In this document: in pieces, positions 1-8,041 of the stretch
Layout of the letters: the number at the start of each line of letters is the position of its first letter
How positions within the stretch are numbered: position 1 is the stretch's first letter
Source of the DNA: CAZBWE01 sp964495465
GTDB taxonomy: Bacteria; Planctomycetota; Phycisphaerae; Sedimentisphaerales; Anaerobacaceae
Length of the DNA stretch: 14,734 nucleotides
Direction: 5' to 3'
NCBI GenBank assembly: GCA_964495465.1
Contig: CAZBWE010000058.1
Coordinates: forward strand, 1-14,734
The notes under the pieces: generated by a model
Databases searched by the model: none
Told to the model about the DNA's origin: nothing
What the model saw: the letters and a program-made list of their open reading frames with translations, nothing else
Position numbers and translations under genes: made by a program

Positions 1-821
1 CTTCAACGACTATTTTGATTGTAATAAGTATTTTTGTTTTCCTGGGCAAAGAAGCCGGCCCTTTCGTTGTTGAACCCGGCTTAAAAGAGCTTCTAAGTAC
101 CCGTTGGATGCCGGTTTCTTTCCAAAAAGAATCATTCGGCATTCTGCCGCTGATAACCGGCTCACTTCTGGTCACTTGTCTTGCTGCTTTGCTAATGGTT
201 CCATTTGGTATTGGTGCCTCAGTATATATATCAGAACTGGCAAAACCATTAGAACGAGAAATTCTAAAGCCGTTTATAGAGATACTGGCCGGAATTCCAT
301 CTGTTGTTATCGGCTTTTTTGGCTTTGTCGTCTTAGTGCCGCTAATCAAGGCCTGTTTTCGGCTTTCCTCAGGATTAACTGCTCTGGCTGGAGGAATTTT
401 GCTGGCGATAATGGCAATACCAACAGTAATTTCTATTTCTGAGGACGCTATAAGAAGCGTTCCTACATCATACAAAGAGGCCTCATTGGCGCTGGGCGCA
501 AGTAAAATGCAGACTATCTGGAAAGTTACCGTGCCGGCAGCACTCCCCGGCATAACTGCTGCAATAATGCTCGGTATAGGCAGAGTCATCGGAGAAACTA
601 TGGCAGTTATGATGGTCACTGGAAATGCCGCTCTAATAACCGCCTGGCCTTTTGATTCCGTGCGAACAATGACCGCTACAATAGCGGCTGAAATGGGTGA
701 AGTTGCTTTCGGAAGTGTGCACTACAGAGCTTTGTTTTGTGTCGGAATTGTTCTATTGCTTGCAACATTCGGATTAAATGTGGTTGCTCAAAAGGTTCTT
801 AAAAAATACAGGGTCGCATAA
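1..821 (+). CDS. pstC: Phosphate ABC transporter permease PstC (5' truncated by window edge)
   Basis: PstC is one of the two inner-membrane permeases of the high-affinity phosphate importer PstSCAB. The reading frame is open to the window edge (first full codon at base 3, reading S-T-T-I-L), so the TTG at 15 is not a real start and the N-terminus lies outside. About 272 codons are present, against roughly 300 for the family, so only a short N-terminal piece is missing. Visible are a first hydrophobic segment, then about five more membrane segments. The cytoplasmic EAA loop is clear at bases 477-552 (EASLALGAS...P...PG), the contact site for the ATPase PstB. Near the C-terminus the conserved GRVIGETMAVMMVTGN stretch typical of PstC is present. 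The stop codon TAA shares its last base with the ATG of pstA, which indicates translational coupling. pstS would be expected upstream, outside this window. Confidence 0.95.
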   Translation, partial: STTILIVISIFVFLGKEAGPFVVEPGLKELLSTRWMPVSFQKESFGILPLITGSLLVTCLAALLMVPFGIGASVYISELAKPLEREILKPFIEILAGIPSVVIGFFGFVVLVPLIKACFRLSSGLTALAGGILLAIMAIPTVISISEDAIRSVPTSYKEASLALGASKMQTIWKVTVPAALPGITAAIMLGIGRVIGETMAVMMVTGNAALITAWPFDSVRTMTATIAAEMGEVAFGSVHYRALFCVGIVLLLATFGLNVVAQKVLKKYRVA

Positions 822-1672
822 TGCGAACAACAGCATCGCAACAAACAGTTTACTGGTTAATACGAATAATAACCTATTTCATCGTTTTCGTAATTGCATC
901 AATAGTTTTTAAGATTATTTACAACGGCTTACCTGTAATAAACTGGGAATTTCTTACGACAATGCCGAGAAATAGTGGAGCTGAGGGGGGTATTTTACCG
1001 GCCATTGTAGGAACCTTCTACTTGGTTGTGGGCACTATGATTGTTGCATTTCCTCTGGGCATAGCAACTGCAATTTATCTGTCAGAATACGCAAAGCCCT
1101 CAAGATTTACCAAAACTATAAGACTTGCAATCATAACCTTAGCCGGTGTCCCATCGATAGTTTTTGGACTCTTTGGGTTAGGGCTATTTGTAATATTTCT
1201 GGGTTTTGGTGCTTCTTTAATAGCTGGATGTCTGACCTTGGCCTGCATGGTTCTGCCGATTATTATCGTCTCCGGCGAAGAGGCGCTTAGAGCTGTTCCT
1301 CAGTCTCTAAGAGAAGGCAGCTTGGCTCTTGGTGCTACAAAATGGCAAACTATATATAAAAATGTGCTGCCCTATTCGATTTCTGGAATGCTGACCGGCT
1401 CAATCCTGGGAGTTGGGCGAGCGGCAGGGGAAACTGCACCTATTTTATTGACGGTTGCTGCCTTCTACTTGCCAAAATTGCCTAAGTCTGTTTTCGATCA
1501 GGTTATGGCACTGCCATATCATCTTTATATCCTGGCAACACAGCACCCGGATGCAGATAAGGTCAGGCCTATGGCATACGCAACAGCACTTGTGCTTTTG
1601 ATATTGGTGCTCGGAGTTAATCTTGCAGCGATACTGCTGAGAATTCACATAAGGAAAAAGTATCGATGGTAG
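821..1672 (+). CDS. pstA: Phosphate ABC transporter permease PstA
   Basis: Second permease of the Pst phosphate importer, partner of PstC in the inner membrane. It has 283 residues, normal for PstA. A membrane segment at about residues 13-36 is followed by a periplasmic loop, then a block of membrane spans from about residue 60 onward. The EAA-type loop is at residues 165-189 (E-G-S-L-A-L-G-A-T ... G), and the GRAAGETAPILLT stretch at about 199-211 is characteristic of PstA. The start ATG overlaps the pstC stop by one base, and the 3' end overlaps pstB by 7 bases, so the three genes are very probably one transcript. No anomaly seen. Confidence 0.96.
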   Translation: MRTTASQQTVYWLIRIITYFIVFVIASIVFKIIYNGLPVINWEFLTTMPRNSGAEGGILPAIVGTFYLVVGTMIVAFPLGIATAIYLSEYAKPSRFTKTIRLAIITLAGVPSIVFGLFGLGLFVIFLGFGASLIAGCLTLACMVLPIIIVSGEEALRAVPQSLREGSLALGATKWQTIYKNVLPYSISGMLTGSILGVGRAAGETAPILLTVAAFYLPKLPKSVFDQVMALPYHLYILATQHPDADKVRPMAYATALVLLILVLGVNLAAILLRIHIRKKYRW

Positions 1673-2448
1673 AAAACAAACATCCTGATGCCTCTCGTTT
1701 CAAGATACAGGTTAGGGACCTGAACTTCTATTACGGCAGTGTACAGGCTTTGTTCGGTATTACAATGGATATACCCGATTGTCAGGTTACCGCCTTGATT
1801 GGACCTTCGGGATGTGGCAAATCAACCTTTCTTCGGACGCTGAACCGGATGAATGATGCCATTGCCAAAGCCCAAACCGAAGGAATGGTCATAATAGACG
1901 GAAACAACATATATCAAAACGGAATTGATGTCGTAAAACTACGAAAGAAGGTTGGAATGGTCTTTCAGAAATCCAACCCATTTCCAAAATCTATATTTGA
2001 AAACGTGGCCTATGGTCCGCGAATTCACGGCTTCAAAAATCACAAAGAACTTGCCGAAATCGTAGAAAAAAGTCTTATTCGGGCGGCGCTGTGGGACGAA
2101 GTAAAAGACCGTCTTGATAAAAATGCTATGGAGCTTTCAGGTGGTCAGCAGCAAAGACTCTGCATTGCCAGAGCATTAGCGGTTGAGCCAGAGATACTTT
2201 TGATGGATGAGCCGGCTTCGGCACTCGACCCACAATCAACTGCTAAAATAGAAGACCTTATCGACAAACTAAGCACGGACTATACCATTGTGATTGTAAC
2301 ACATAATATGCAGCAGGCCGCTCGAATATCTCATTTAACTGCTTTCTTGTATGAAGGATATCTCATAGAGGTTGCGCCTACTAAACAGCTATTTACAAAA
2401 CCGAAAGAGAAAAAAACCGAAGATTACATTACGGGACGATTCGGGTAA
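1666..2448 (+). CDS. pstB: Phosphate ABC transporter ATP-binding protein PstB
   Basis: Cytoplasmic ATPase that powers PstCA phosphate import. It has 260 residues, the usual PstB length. All ABC motifs are intact: Walker A GPSGCGKST at residues 46-54, Q-loop Q101 in VFQKSNPFPKS, signature LSGGQQQR at 157-164, Walker B ILLMDEP at 177-183 and the switch histidine H213 in VTHNMQQ. The sequence TLNRMND directly after Walker A and the C-terminal TEDYITGRFG are hallmarks of PstB rather than other ABC ATPases. The start ATG lies inside the last codons of pstA. phoU follows after 15 bases, which fits a pstCAB-phoU operon. Confidence 0.97.
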   Translation: MVENKHPDASRFKIQVRDLNFYYGSVQALFGITMDIPDCQVTALIGPSGCGKSTFLRTLNRMNDAIAKAQTEGMVIIDGNNIYQNGIDVVKLRKKVGMVFQKSNPFPKSIFENVAYGPRIHGFKNHKELAEIVEKSLIRAALWDEVKDRLDKNAMELSGGQQQRLCIARALAVEPEILLMDEPASALDPQSTAKIEDLIDKLSTDYTIVIVTHNMQQAARISHLTAFLYEGYLIEVAPTKQLFTKPKEKKTEDYITGRFG

Positions 2449-2463
2449 GAAAGGATAGGTATT

Positions 2464-3141
2464 ATGACGGTTCATATGAAAAGGGAAATCGAAAAACTAA
2501 AAAAGATGCTGCTGTCTCTCTGCGATGTTGTCCAGGAGCGATTCCAGCAGGCGATAGAGTCAATCAAAAAAAGTGACGCAGACCTGGCAAAAAAAATCAT
2601 CGAAGCTGATATAGAAATTGACCATATGGAGGTTGAGGTGGAAGAAGAGTGCCTGAAAATACTGGCTTTATACCAGCCCGTAGCTATCGATTTGCGTTTT
2701 ATTATCACCGCCATGAAAATAAACAACGACCTCGAAAGAATCGGTGATTTAGCTGTTAATCTTGCTGAGCGCGGCGAATTTCTCGCTAAACAGAAGAACA
2801 TCAATATCCCATTTGATTTAGAGGCAATGACTGAAAAAACCCAGTCAATGCTCAGAAAAAGTCTCGATGCGCTGGTAAATATGGACTCTCGCCTTGCGCA
2901 ACAGGTATGTATTGCTGACGATGAAGTTGATGCTATGAATCGTAAGATGTTTGATATCGTGCAGAATAGTATTCGAGCCAATCCGGAGCAAATGGAAACC
3001 CTAATACACCTGCTTTCCGCCTCACGACATCTCGAACGAATTGCTGACTATGCTACTAATATAGCCGAGGATGTTATTTATATGGTTGAAGGAAAAATAG
3101 TCAGACACAAAGCCGAAGAGTACAAACCATCTGGATTATAA
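2464..3141 (+). CDS. phoU: Phosphate signalling complex protein PhoU
   Basis: PhoU links the Pst transporter to phosphate-responsive signalling and restrains Pst activity and Pho regulon expression when phosphate is plentiful. It has 225 residues and is predicted all-helical, made of two tandem PhoU repeats. The two metal-binding signatures are clear: NNDLERIGDLAVNLAE at about residues 87-102 and SRHLERIADYATNIAED at 187-203. QPVAIDLR at 71-78 is also typical. A purine-rich AAAGGATAGG stretch precedes the ATG by a few bases and supports this start. It is the last gene of the operon. No sensor kinase or regulator (phoR/phoB) lies within the window. Confidence 0.96.
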   Translation: MTVHMKREIEKLKKMLLSLCDVVQERFQQAIESIKKSDADLAKKIIEADIEIDHMEVEVEEECLKILALYQPVAIDLRFIITAMKINNDLERIGDLAVNLAERGEFLAKQKNINIPFDLEAMTEKTQSMLRKSLDALVNMDSRLAQQVCIADDEVDAMNRKMFDIVQNSIRANPEQMETLIHLLSASRHLERIADYATNIAEDVIYMVEGKIVRHKAEEYKPSGL

Positions 3142-3151
3142 ATCGAGCCAC

Positions 3152-3176
3152 GGGTAACAAGCAACTGGCAACGAGC
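3152..3176. repeat. Short 7-nt period array between convergent genes
   Basis: The gap between phoU and lptG is only 35 bases and reads as imperfect heptamers: GGGTAAC, AAGCAAC, TGGCAAC, then a partial GAGC. The period is exactly seven. There is no clear hairpin with a T-run, so no intrinsic terminator can be assigned here although two operons converge. It resembles the other 7-nt period arrays in this window in style, but not in sequence. Confidence 0.5.
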
Positions 3177-4280
3177 TTACGTTTTCATTGAATCCAGTTC
3201 GATAAAAGCTATCGGCAGGAAAATAAAGACAGGCATCCACGCCCAAAAGCCGATTCCATAAAAGCTATTGGCCTCCGGAGAAAACATTTTACAAATAAAG
3301 GCCGCAATAAAACACACTCCCACCAAACCAAAGCTAATCATAACTGCCGACTTCATCGACTTCGGGTCGCGGCAAACCAAAATCGGCAGGCATAGCATCA
3401 GCATTGCAAGGTTGATAATCGGCTCGGTAACACGAAAGTGCTTCTCGCTGAAAAGCTGACGCCGGTCTGTGATTTTTGCCCCCTGTGCCGCCTGCTTCAC
3501 AAGAGATGTCAATTGTCGCCAACCTAACAGATTTTTGTGCTCGGACTGGCGTCTGACGGGCAAATCTTTCGGCGTAATATTGCTGGTGTATGAATCAATC
3601 GGCTGGGCGCCCTTTCTGGCTCCTTTTTCAATAGCTCGACCGTTAATCAAATCCCACTTCTTCGTCTCGGGATTATAAACCTGCTTATCAGCGGTTATAA
3701 GCCCTGTTACTTCATATATGGAAGAACCAGTTTTCCTCTGCCGTGTGATGATGGTTGGATGATATAGTGTTGATGTTTCAACGTCAAATTTTTGAGAGCA
3801 AATTAGTGAATCTTTATTGTCGCTCATAAACCATACATCATACGTCTCCTCGCCGGGTATATCGTCCTGGCTGCGAACGAGCTTGCTGCTGAACGCAGGG
3901 ATTAAAAACTCCTGGTCAATAACAAGCACACCTGTCAGCAACAATGCAAGAAAAATTATCGGCACAATCACTCGCTTTAGACTGACACCTGAAGCCATCA
4001 CGGCAACCAGCTCATTGGAGCGAACCATCTTGCCTACGGAAAAAGCCGCCGCTACTACTATTATCATTCCCGCAAAATCGCGAAAGTAAACGGTGCTGTT
4101 CAGACCATAAAAAATAAATATGTTTTTAATAACAGCCAGGGTACCAAGGTCGGCATGCTCCGCAAATTCGTCAAGGTTCACGAACAAATCAATAATTATG
4201 CGCAGACCCAGCAAAACAAAAAAAGAAATTGCATAGCCAATCAGGAAATTCTTTGCGATATATCGGTCCAGTGTTTTCAT
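3177..4280 (-). CDS. lptG: LptG-like lipopolysaccharide export permease (LptF/LptG, YjgP/YjgQ family)
   Basis: Inner-membrane permease of the LptB2FG complex, which extracts lipopolysaccharide from the inner membrane and passes it to the periplasmic bridge. It has 367 residues, close to the usual 350-370. Three membrane segments lie at about residues 10-32, 60-82 and 103-123, followed by a periplasmic domain at about 125-280 and three more segments at about 285-303, 311-331 and 343-361. The cytoplasmic coupling region NELVAVMASGVSL at 89-101 matches the conserved family motif. The N-terminal MKTLDRYIAKNFL is the normal family start; no good ribosome-binding site is visible before it. It lies downstream of the longer lptF paralogue, and the pair is expected to form a heterodimer. 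The F/G labels are assigned by order and similarity, so they are less sure than the family. Confidence 0.85.
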   Translation of the reverse strand: MKTLDRYIAKNFLIGYAISFFVLLGLRIIIDLFVNLDEFAEHADLGTLAVIKNIFIFYGLNSTVYFRDFAGMIIVVAAAFSVGKMVRSNELVAVMASGVSLKRVIVPIIFLALLLTGVLVIDQEFLIPAFSSKLVRSQDDIPGEETYDVWFMSDNKDSLICSQKFDVETSTLYHPTIITRQRKTGSSIYEVTGLITADKQVYNPETKKWDLINGRAIEKGARKGAQPIDSYTSNITPKDLPVRRQSEHKNLLGWRQLTSLVKQAAQGAKITDRRQLFSEKHFRVTEPIINLAMLMLCLPILVCRDPKSMKSAVMISFGLVGVCFIAAFICKMFSPEANSFYGIGFWAWMPVFIFLPIAFIELDSMKT

Positions 4281-4291
4281 ATTAATCGGTC

Positions 4292-4314
4292 ATCCGGCAC
4301 TATTTCTGCCGGAT
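4292..4314. repeat. ATCCGGCA palindrome, copy 1
   Basis: Perfect 8-base stem ATCCGGCA / TGCCGGAT around the 7-base loop CTATTTC. The same element, including the loop, occurs in reverse orientation at 10333-10355, where the loop reads GAAATAG. The matching sequence also extends a few bases into the flanks (GATTCGACA here, TGTCGATC there). This shows a dispersed repeat rather than a chance hairpin. Confidence 0.75.
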
Positions 4315-4326
4315 TCGACAATTCTT

Positions 4327-4355
4327 GTCCGCCGTAGCTTTATGCGACGGCGGAT
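4327..4355. repeat. TCCGCCGT hairpin
   Basis: Stem TCCGCCGT (4328-4335) pairs with ACGGCGGA (4347-4354), with one flanking G-T pair, around an 11-base loop. It belongs to the same composite block as the hairpin at 4366-4391, with which it shares the upstream 13-base direct repeat. Confidence 0.65.
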
Positions 4356-4365
4356 CGCATTCTTG

Positions 4366-4391
4366 TCCGCCATATTATTAACGAAGGCGGA
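4366..4391. repeat. TCCGCC hairpin
   Basis: Stem TCCGCC (4366-4371) pairs with GGCGGA (4386-4391) around a 14-base AT-rich loop. It is a diverged partner of the preceding hairpin: the left arm and its flank are the same, the loop is different. Confidence 0.55.
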
Positions 4392-4413
4392 TTACACTTC
4401 GATTTTTGCGTTT

Positions 4414-4467
4414 TCAAACTGACCCCCTGCTGCGACGGGCGCCGGCACGGCGAGTCGGTCAGTTTGA
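4414..4467. repeat. 11-bp inverted repeat with GC-rich interior
   Basis: TCAAACTGACC (4414-4424) and its exact complement GGTCAGTTTGA (4457-4467) bracket 32 bases of GC-rich sequence that itself contains GCCGGC. The form is like a REP-type or miniature terminal-inverted-repeat element. It lies immediately downstream of the lptF stop in transcription direction, but has no following T-run on the minus strand, so a terminator role is unlikely. Confidence 0.6.
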
Positions 4468-4501
4468 GCATCTTACTTCTTTTTTCAACGATTTTACCAA
4501 C

Positions 4502-6112
4502 TCAGTATTTCAGCAGTCTGTGGTATATTGCTACAGCCAACAGAGACAGCAGCACCAATCCCGCCCACATTACAACTATGCCGGAAATGCTTTGCGAACC
4601 GAGGTTTTCGGTAATATGCTTGCCGCTCATTATGCACACTATTAATCCCCCCGCAGGCACGCAGCTTGCGCCGAAAGCGCTCAGCAAATGCCCCCCCTTT
4701 TGGATAATTCCCAGGCCGATGCCAATCAGTATCATCGAGATACATCCTATCCCGAAGACCAGCCGGGAATGTATCTCCCCTTCTATATCAGCCAGCGTTT
4801 TCCGTATTTCCCTTTGAAGCTTACTTTCAAGAGCTGCCAGCTCCGGCCCCTGCTTTCCGTCCAGCGCCGATGATACCGCCTCGGGTCTGATATCATCAAG
4901 AACATCACCTGTCCTGAACCTGCTTCTGACCGCCTCGGGCGGAATCAGGCCGCGAATGACATGCCGCATCTTTAAATCCTCTGAGCCGTCCGCACGCTCC
5001 AACGTGGGATTGTACATGTCCATCGTCAAAGTCGGCGCAAGCTCATCGCCCTCGATAGCCAGCAAGGCCCTCGTGGAACGAAGGGTGCACAAACGCTCTT
5101 TACTGACTACATCGTACTCAACCACCACAACTTCTCCGGACAGCTGAACTTTTTTCTCGTCTGGTACGACACTGCCTGCGGTGAATTCGATGAGCTTCTC
5201 ACCGCTGTGAAGTTTATAGAAGCTGTTGGCATCTTCAGCCATTTTGGTCGCAATATCCTGCGCTAATAGTTCAGTGATAAATTGTGCATAGGTCTGGCGA
5301 GCCAGTTTTGCAATTGGATAAAATCGCATCAGGTCTTGCTGTATTCTTTTCATCTCAACAATCTTCTTGAACTTTATATCGTCGCCTAACAGAGAGCCGA
5401 AATCAGCCGTGAATGACCCCCATTCGAAGGAGACCCCGTCTTCTTCATCAGGACCCACCTGGTATGTGTTATGCACGATTACCTGGACTTGTTGGACTTC
5501 ATCGTATTTCTCATCCGCGCTGAATTTCAACTGGGCTCTTTCGGCGGTGATTATCTTTTTTATCCTATCGGCTTTCGCCTCTGCCACTACTACTCCTAAA
5601 AGCGTGTTGTTTTCCTGGTCGGCCCGGTCGGCATAAATTATATACTCGTTGTCAGGCGGCAGTTTATAATATCCCCTTCGATTTATATTGCGAAAGAGTA
5701 TCTGTTTGGCATCGGCCTTGAGAGATTTTTCGGCACGATGCACAAAGACCGGCATCACATGAAAACTTAAAATCAGGTTTGCAATTGCAATTATTGTCGC
5801 CAGAACCAATCCCGGATATATCAGCGTCAGCAGCGAGATTCCACTCGCCCTGCAGGCATCGAGCTCATTATCGCTTGCGAATCGACCATAAACCAGAGCA
5901 CCGGCAAATAAGGCCGCCATAGGTAACACGAATGTCAGCGCTATCGGCAGAAAATAACCTATCAGATGCACCACCTGCCGAGGTCCTACGCCATATTCCT
6001 GCACGGGACGCAAGACACTGCCCAAGCTCAAAATAAGTGTCAGGGCCACCGCCGCCAGAACGAAAACCTTGAAAAGCTCACGAAATATATATCTATGCAG
6101 TGTAAATATCAT
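4502..6112 (-). CDS. lptF: LptF-like lipopolysaccharide export permease with enlarged periplasmic region
   Basis: Second permease-type subunit of the LptB2FG lipopolysaccharide exporter. It has 536 residues, much longer than the roughly 360 of typical LptF. Membrane segments lie at about residues 16-34, 50-75 and 96-119; the conserved NELDACRASGISL is at 82-94; three C-terminal membrane segments lie at about 450-470, 477-497 and 507-531. The periplasmic part between them (about 123-449) is around 330 residues, roughly twice the usual jellyroll domain, so there is extra material at about 230-445. The N-terminal MIFTLHRYIFRELFK matches the family start, although no strong ribosome-binding site is seen. 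lptG follows after a repeat-filled gap. A pseudogene is unlikely because the frame is uninterrupted and all six membrane segments are present. Confidence 0.85.
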   Translation of the reverse strand: MIFTLHRYIFRELFKVFVLAAVALTLILSLGSVLRPVQEYGVGPRQVVHLIGYFLPIALTFVLPMAALFAGALVYGRFASDNELDACRASGISLLTLIYPGLVLATIIAIANLILSFHVMPVFVHRAEKSLKADAKQILFRNINRRGYYKLPPDNEYIIYADRADQENNTLLGVVVAEAKADRIKKIITAERAQLKFSADEKYDEVQQVQVIVHNTYQVGPDEEDGVSFEWGSFTADFGSLLGDDIKFKKIVEMKRIQQDLMRFYPIAKLARQTYAQFITELLAQDIATKMAEDANSFYKLHSGEKLIEFTAGSVVPDEKKVQLSGEVVVVEYDVVSKERLCTLRSTRALLAIEGDELAPTLTMDMYNPTLERADGSEDLKMRHVIRGLIPPEAVRSRFRTGDVLDDIRPEAVSSALDGKQGPELAALESKLQREIRKTLADIEGEIHSRLVFGIGCISMILIGIGLGIIQKGGHLLSAFGASCVPAGGLIVCIMSGKHITENLGSQSISGIVVMWAGLVLLSLLAVAIYHRLLKY

Positions 6113-6402
6113 TTTAAACCGTTTGCCTGAATTCTATTTCCTAAATACTATTCTATAAACACCACTTTGCAACAAAATTCTTCGCCCCCCTGTTATTCGA
6201 TTAACTCACCACAAAAGGGCTTACAGCAGCCCTTCTTTAGTACAACTTGTCTTACTCCGCGCCAAAAATGTATAAAACCCGTTGCAAAACCAATTTTATT
6301 TGCGTTAAAACAAATCAGTTGAGATAAAAAGGCAGGTAAATACGTCTTTATATCAGCAGTAATTATGGCTGTTTACTTCGTCGGTAATGCCGCTTTTAAT
6401 TC
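6113..6402. other. Non-coding gap upstream of lptF
   Basis: No credible gene is visible on either strand in these 290 bases. The part near lptF is AT-rich and could hold its promoter. On the minus strand a TAGAAT hexamer (6150-6155) resembles a -10 box, but no convincing -35 box lies at the right distance. The one clear structure is the hairpin at 6215-6234. Confidence 0.5.
6211..6234 (-). terminator. Possible weak intrinsic terminator after the SurA-like gene
   Basis: AAGGGCT (6215-6221) and AGCCCTT (6228-6234) form a perfect 7-base stem with a 6-base loop. On the minus strand it is followed by a short TTTTG tract. The T-run is short and the hairpin is about 170 bases beyond the stop codon, so the assignment is tentative. 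Confidence 0.35.
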
Positions 6403-8010
6403 CTATGGTATATTCAGCGGGTCGATGTCCTTGATTCTATCGGCATAAATTTCGTACGGATATTTTTCCAGCAGCTCTTTTTTAAACCTGTCCAGAGCGG
6501 CATTGCTTTGCTCGCTCTCCATTCTCCACTTAACATTATTTTTCATATTGTCGGAATATTCTTTCAGCTGTCCGGGCTTCTTTTCCAGTATTTTAACAAC
6601 TCGCCACTTGAATCCATCTCGATAAAAACCTTTTATAGGCCCTACTATTTCGTTCGGCTCACCTTTCCATAAATCCTCGAAAAACATCCCTTCATTTCTT
6701 GGATAGCTGTTAAATGGTTTCCTTTTCGGCTCTAAAGAGCGTTGTTCCTTAACCGACTCAAAATCCCTGCCGCTGTCCAGCTCGGTTTTTACTTCCTGTG
6801 CTGTTTTAAGGTCCTGGCACCAAATCTGGTCAATCTTAACTGACCTGCTTGTCCCGAAAAGCTCCTTGTTCTCATTAAAGTACGCAAGTATCTGCTCTTC
6901 ATCTGTGGGAACATTTACGTCCCTGGCCTTTTCATTTCTGACTTCGCTCAGCAGTCTCGTGTCTTCCTCTTGTTTTATTTGCCTGATAAAATTTTCGTCC
7001 TTGTCGAGCCCCAGCCGCCTGGCCTCAGTGACAAAGATATCCTTACTCAGCACTCTGTCCAGCAATTGTTCAATAGCCTCGGGCTTATGCATATCCCTCG
7101 GCCGCGATGGCGGAGAGAGTTCACACAGAGCATCGAACCATTCCTTCAATGTAACTTCTCCATCATCATATTTCGCAAGAACGATGTTCTTTTCTTCCTC
7201 CGTCAATTCATTTTCTACCTGGCTGTTACGAATAAAGGCCATTTTGCGGGGCTCTTTGGGATTGAGCAAAAGTCTCTGGTGAATTTCGGCTGCTTTTGGG
7301 AAATTAGCCCTCAGCTTTTGCCCGTTATACTTTGTTAACAGCTCGTCGTAATACTGGCTTATTAGTTTCCCTGCCTGCTCCCTTTCGAGCATTGCCTTCG
7401 CACGGTTTCGGTCGAGCTTGGGATTGGCTTTTAACCTTTCCTCTATTTCTGAATCTGAAACATTTATCTTACCTTGAAGATGTCCCTGCAAAAGCATTCC
7501 CACCAGTTTCCGTTCCTCTGATTCCTTAATCGGCCCGCGTATCGTCCCACGTTCCATCAGGTTTTGCTTACGGGCCTCCATTATCATTGCTTTCTCCGCT
7601 ATCATTTCCAAAAGAATCGTTTTGGCATCCACCGCCTGGATTTCTTCGTTTTCCCACTCATAGTCCCCGGGCTGAAGCTCCGCCATCAGTCTTTCCTCAA
7701 CTTCCTGCTTTGTGATGACGTAACCGCCTATTTTCGCAACTACATTTGGCGGCTCATTAACAGCTTCAATAAGAGGCGGTTCCGCTGATTTCTCTTCTCC
7801 CTGCTCCCGGCCGGCTGGTTCTGTTTGCGGCTTATCTGCCTTTTCCGCTTCCGGCCCCGGCTGTTCTGTCTCAACAATTATCGGTTTAGAAACCTGGCTA
7901 TGCCGGACGCTGCCGCCCCTGCCCGCATCACCCGGCTTACAGGAAGGGCTTGCTAATATCAATAATCCAAGAGTAAATAATGCTAACTTATGGTTCAATA
8001 ATCTTATCAT
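6403..8010 (-). CDS. SurA/PpiC-like periplasmic foldase, possible lipoprotein
   Basis: Probable periplasmic chaperone of the SurA/parvulin group, which assists folding of exported and outer-membrane proteins. It has 535 residues. An N-terminal hydrophobic signal (about residues 8-21) ends at C24 in LASPSC; this is a poor lipobox, so lipoprotein processing is possible but unsure. Residues 28-88 are a Pro/Glu/Lys-rich linker. A SurA_N-like chaperone domain starts near VVAKIGGYVITKQEVEERL (about 90-230), and a second, shorter copy of the same pattern appears at about 282-345 (DDGEVTLKEWFDAL). A divergent parvulin-like domain spans about 370-480. The usual parvulin HI(L/V) entry motif is replaced by KIDQIWCQD and the GGDLG-type loop is not recognisable, so isomerase activity is doubtful. 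A GGAGAG element six bases before the ATG supports the start. It lies between hisG and lptF. Confidence 0.75.
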   Translation of the reverse strand: MIRLLNHKLALFTLGLLILASPSCKPGDAGRGGSVRHSQVSKPIIVETEQPGPEAEKADKPQTEPAGREQGEEKSAEPPLIEAVNEPPNVVAKIGGYVITKQEVEERLMAELQPGDYEWENEEIQAVDAKTILLEMIAEKAMIMEARKQNLMERGTIRGPIKESEERKLVGMLLQGHLQGKINVSDSEIEERLKANPKLDRNRAKAMLEREQAGKLISQYYDELLTKYNGQKLRANFPKAAEIHQRLLLNPKEPRKMAFIRNSQVENELTEEEKNIVLAKYDDGEVTLKEWFDALCELSPPSRPRDMHKPEAIEQLLDRVLSKDIFVTEARRLGLDKDENFIRQIKQEEDTRLLSEVRNEKARDVNVPTDEEQILAYFNENKELFGTSRSVKIDQIWCQDLKTAQEVKTELDSGRDFESVKEQRSLEPKRKPFNSYPRNEGMFFEDLWKGEPNEIVGPIKGFYRDGFKWRVVKILEKKPGQLKEYSDNMKNNVKWRMESEQSNAALDRFKKELLEKYPYEIYADRIKDIDPLNIP

Positions 8011-8041
8011 TATTCGCTCTCCAAAATATTGAAAACTCCTT

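Larger units (their letters stand above)
4281..4501. repeat. Composite repeat block separating lptF and lptG
   Basis: This 221-base gap contains no credible gene and is almost wholly occupied by inverted repeats. Four are clear: 4292-4314, 4327-4355, 4366-4391 and 4414-4467. The second and third are preceded by the same 13-base sequence ATTCTTGTCCGCC (4321 and 4359 onward), giving a direct repeat about 38 bases long. lptF and lptG are often adjacent with little spacing, so the block looks like accumulated mobile or REP-type elements. No T-rich tract follows any stem in the direction of transcription, so they are not typical terminators. Confidence 0.7.

Noticed and set aside
3142..3176. Bidirectional terminator expected between convergent phoU and lptG
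   Set aside because: No stem followed by T residues is visible on either strand; only heptamer-like repeats are seen.
4414..4467. Inverted repeat considered as lptF terminator
   Set aside because: No T-run follows on the minus strand and the loop is very large.
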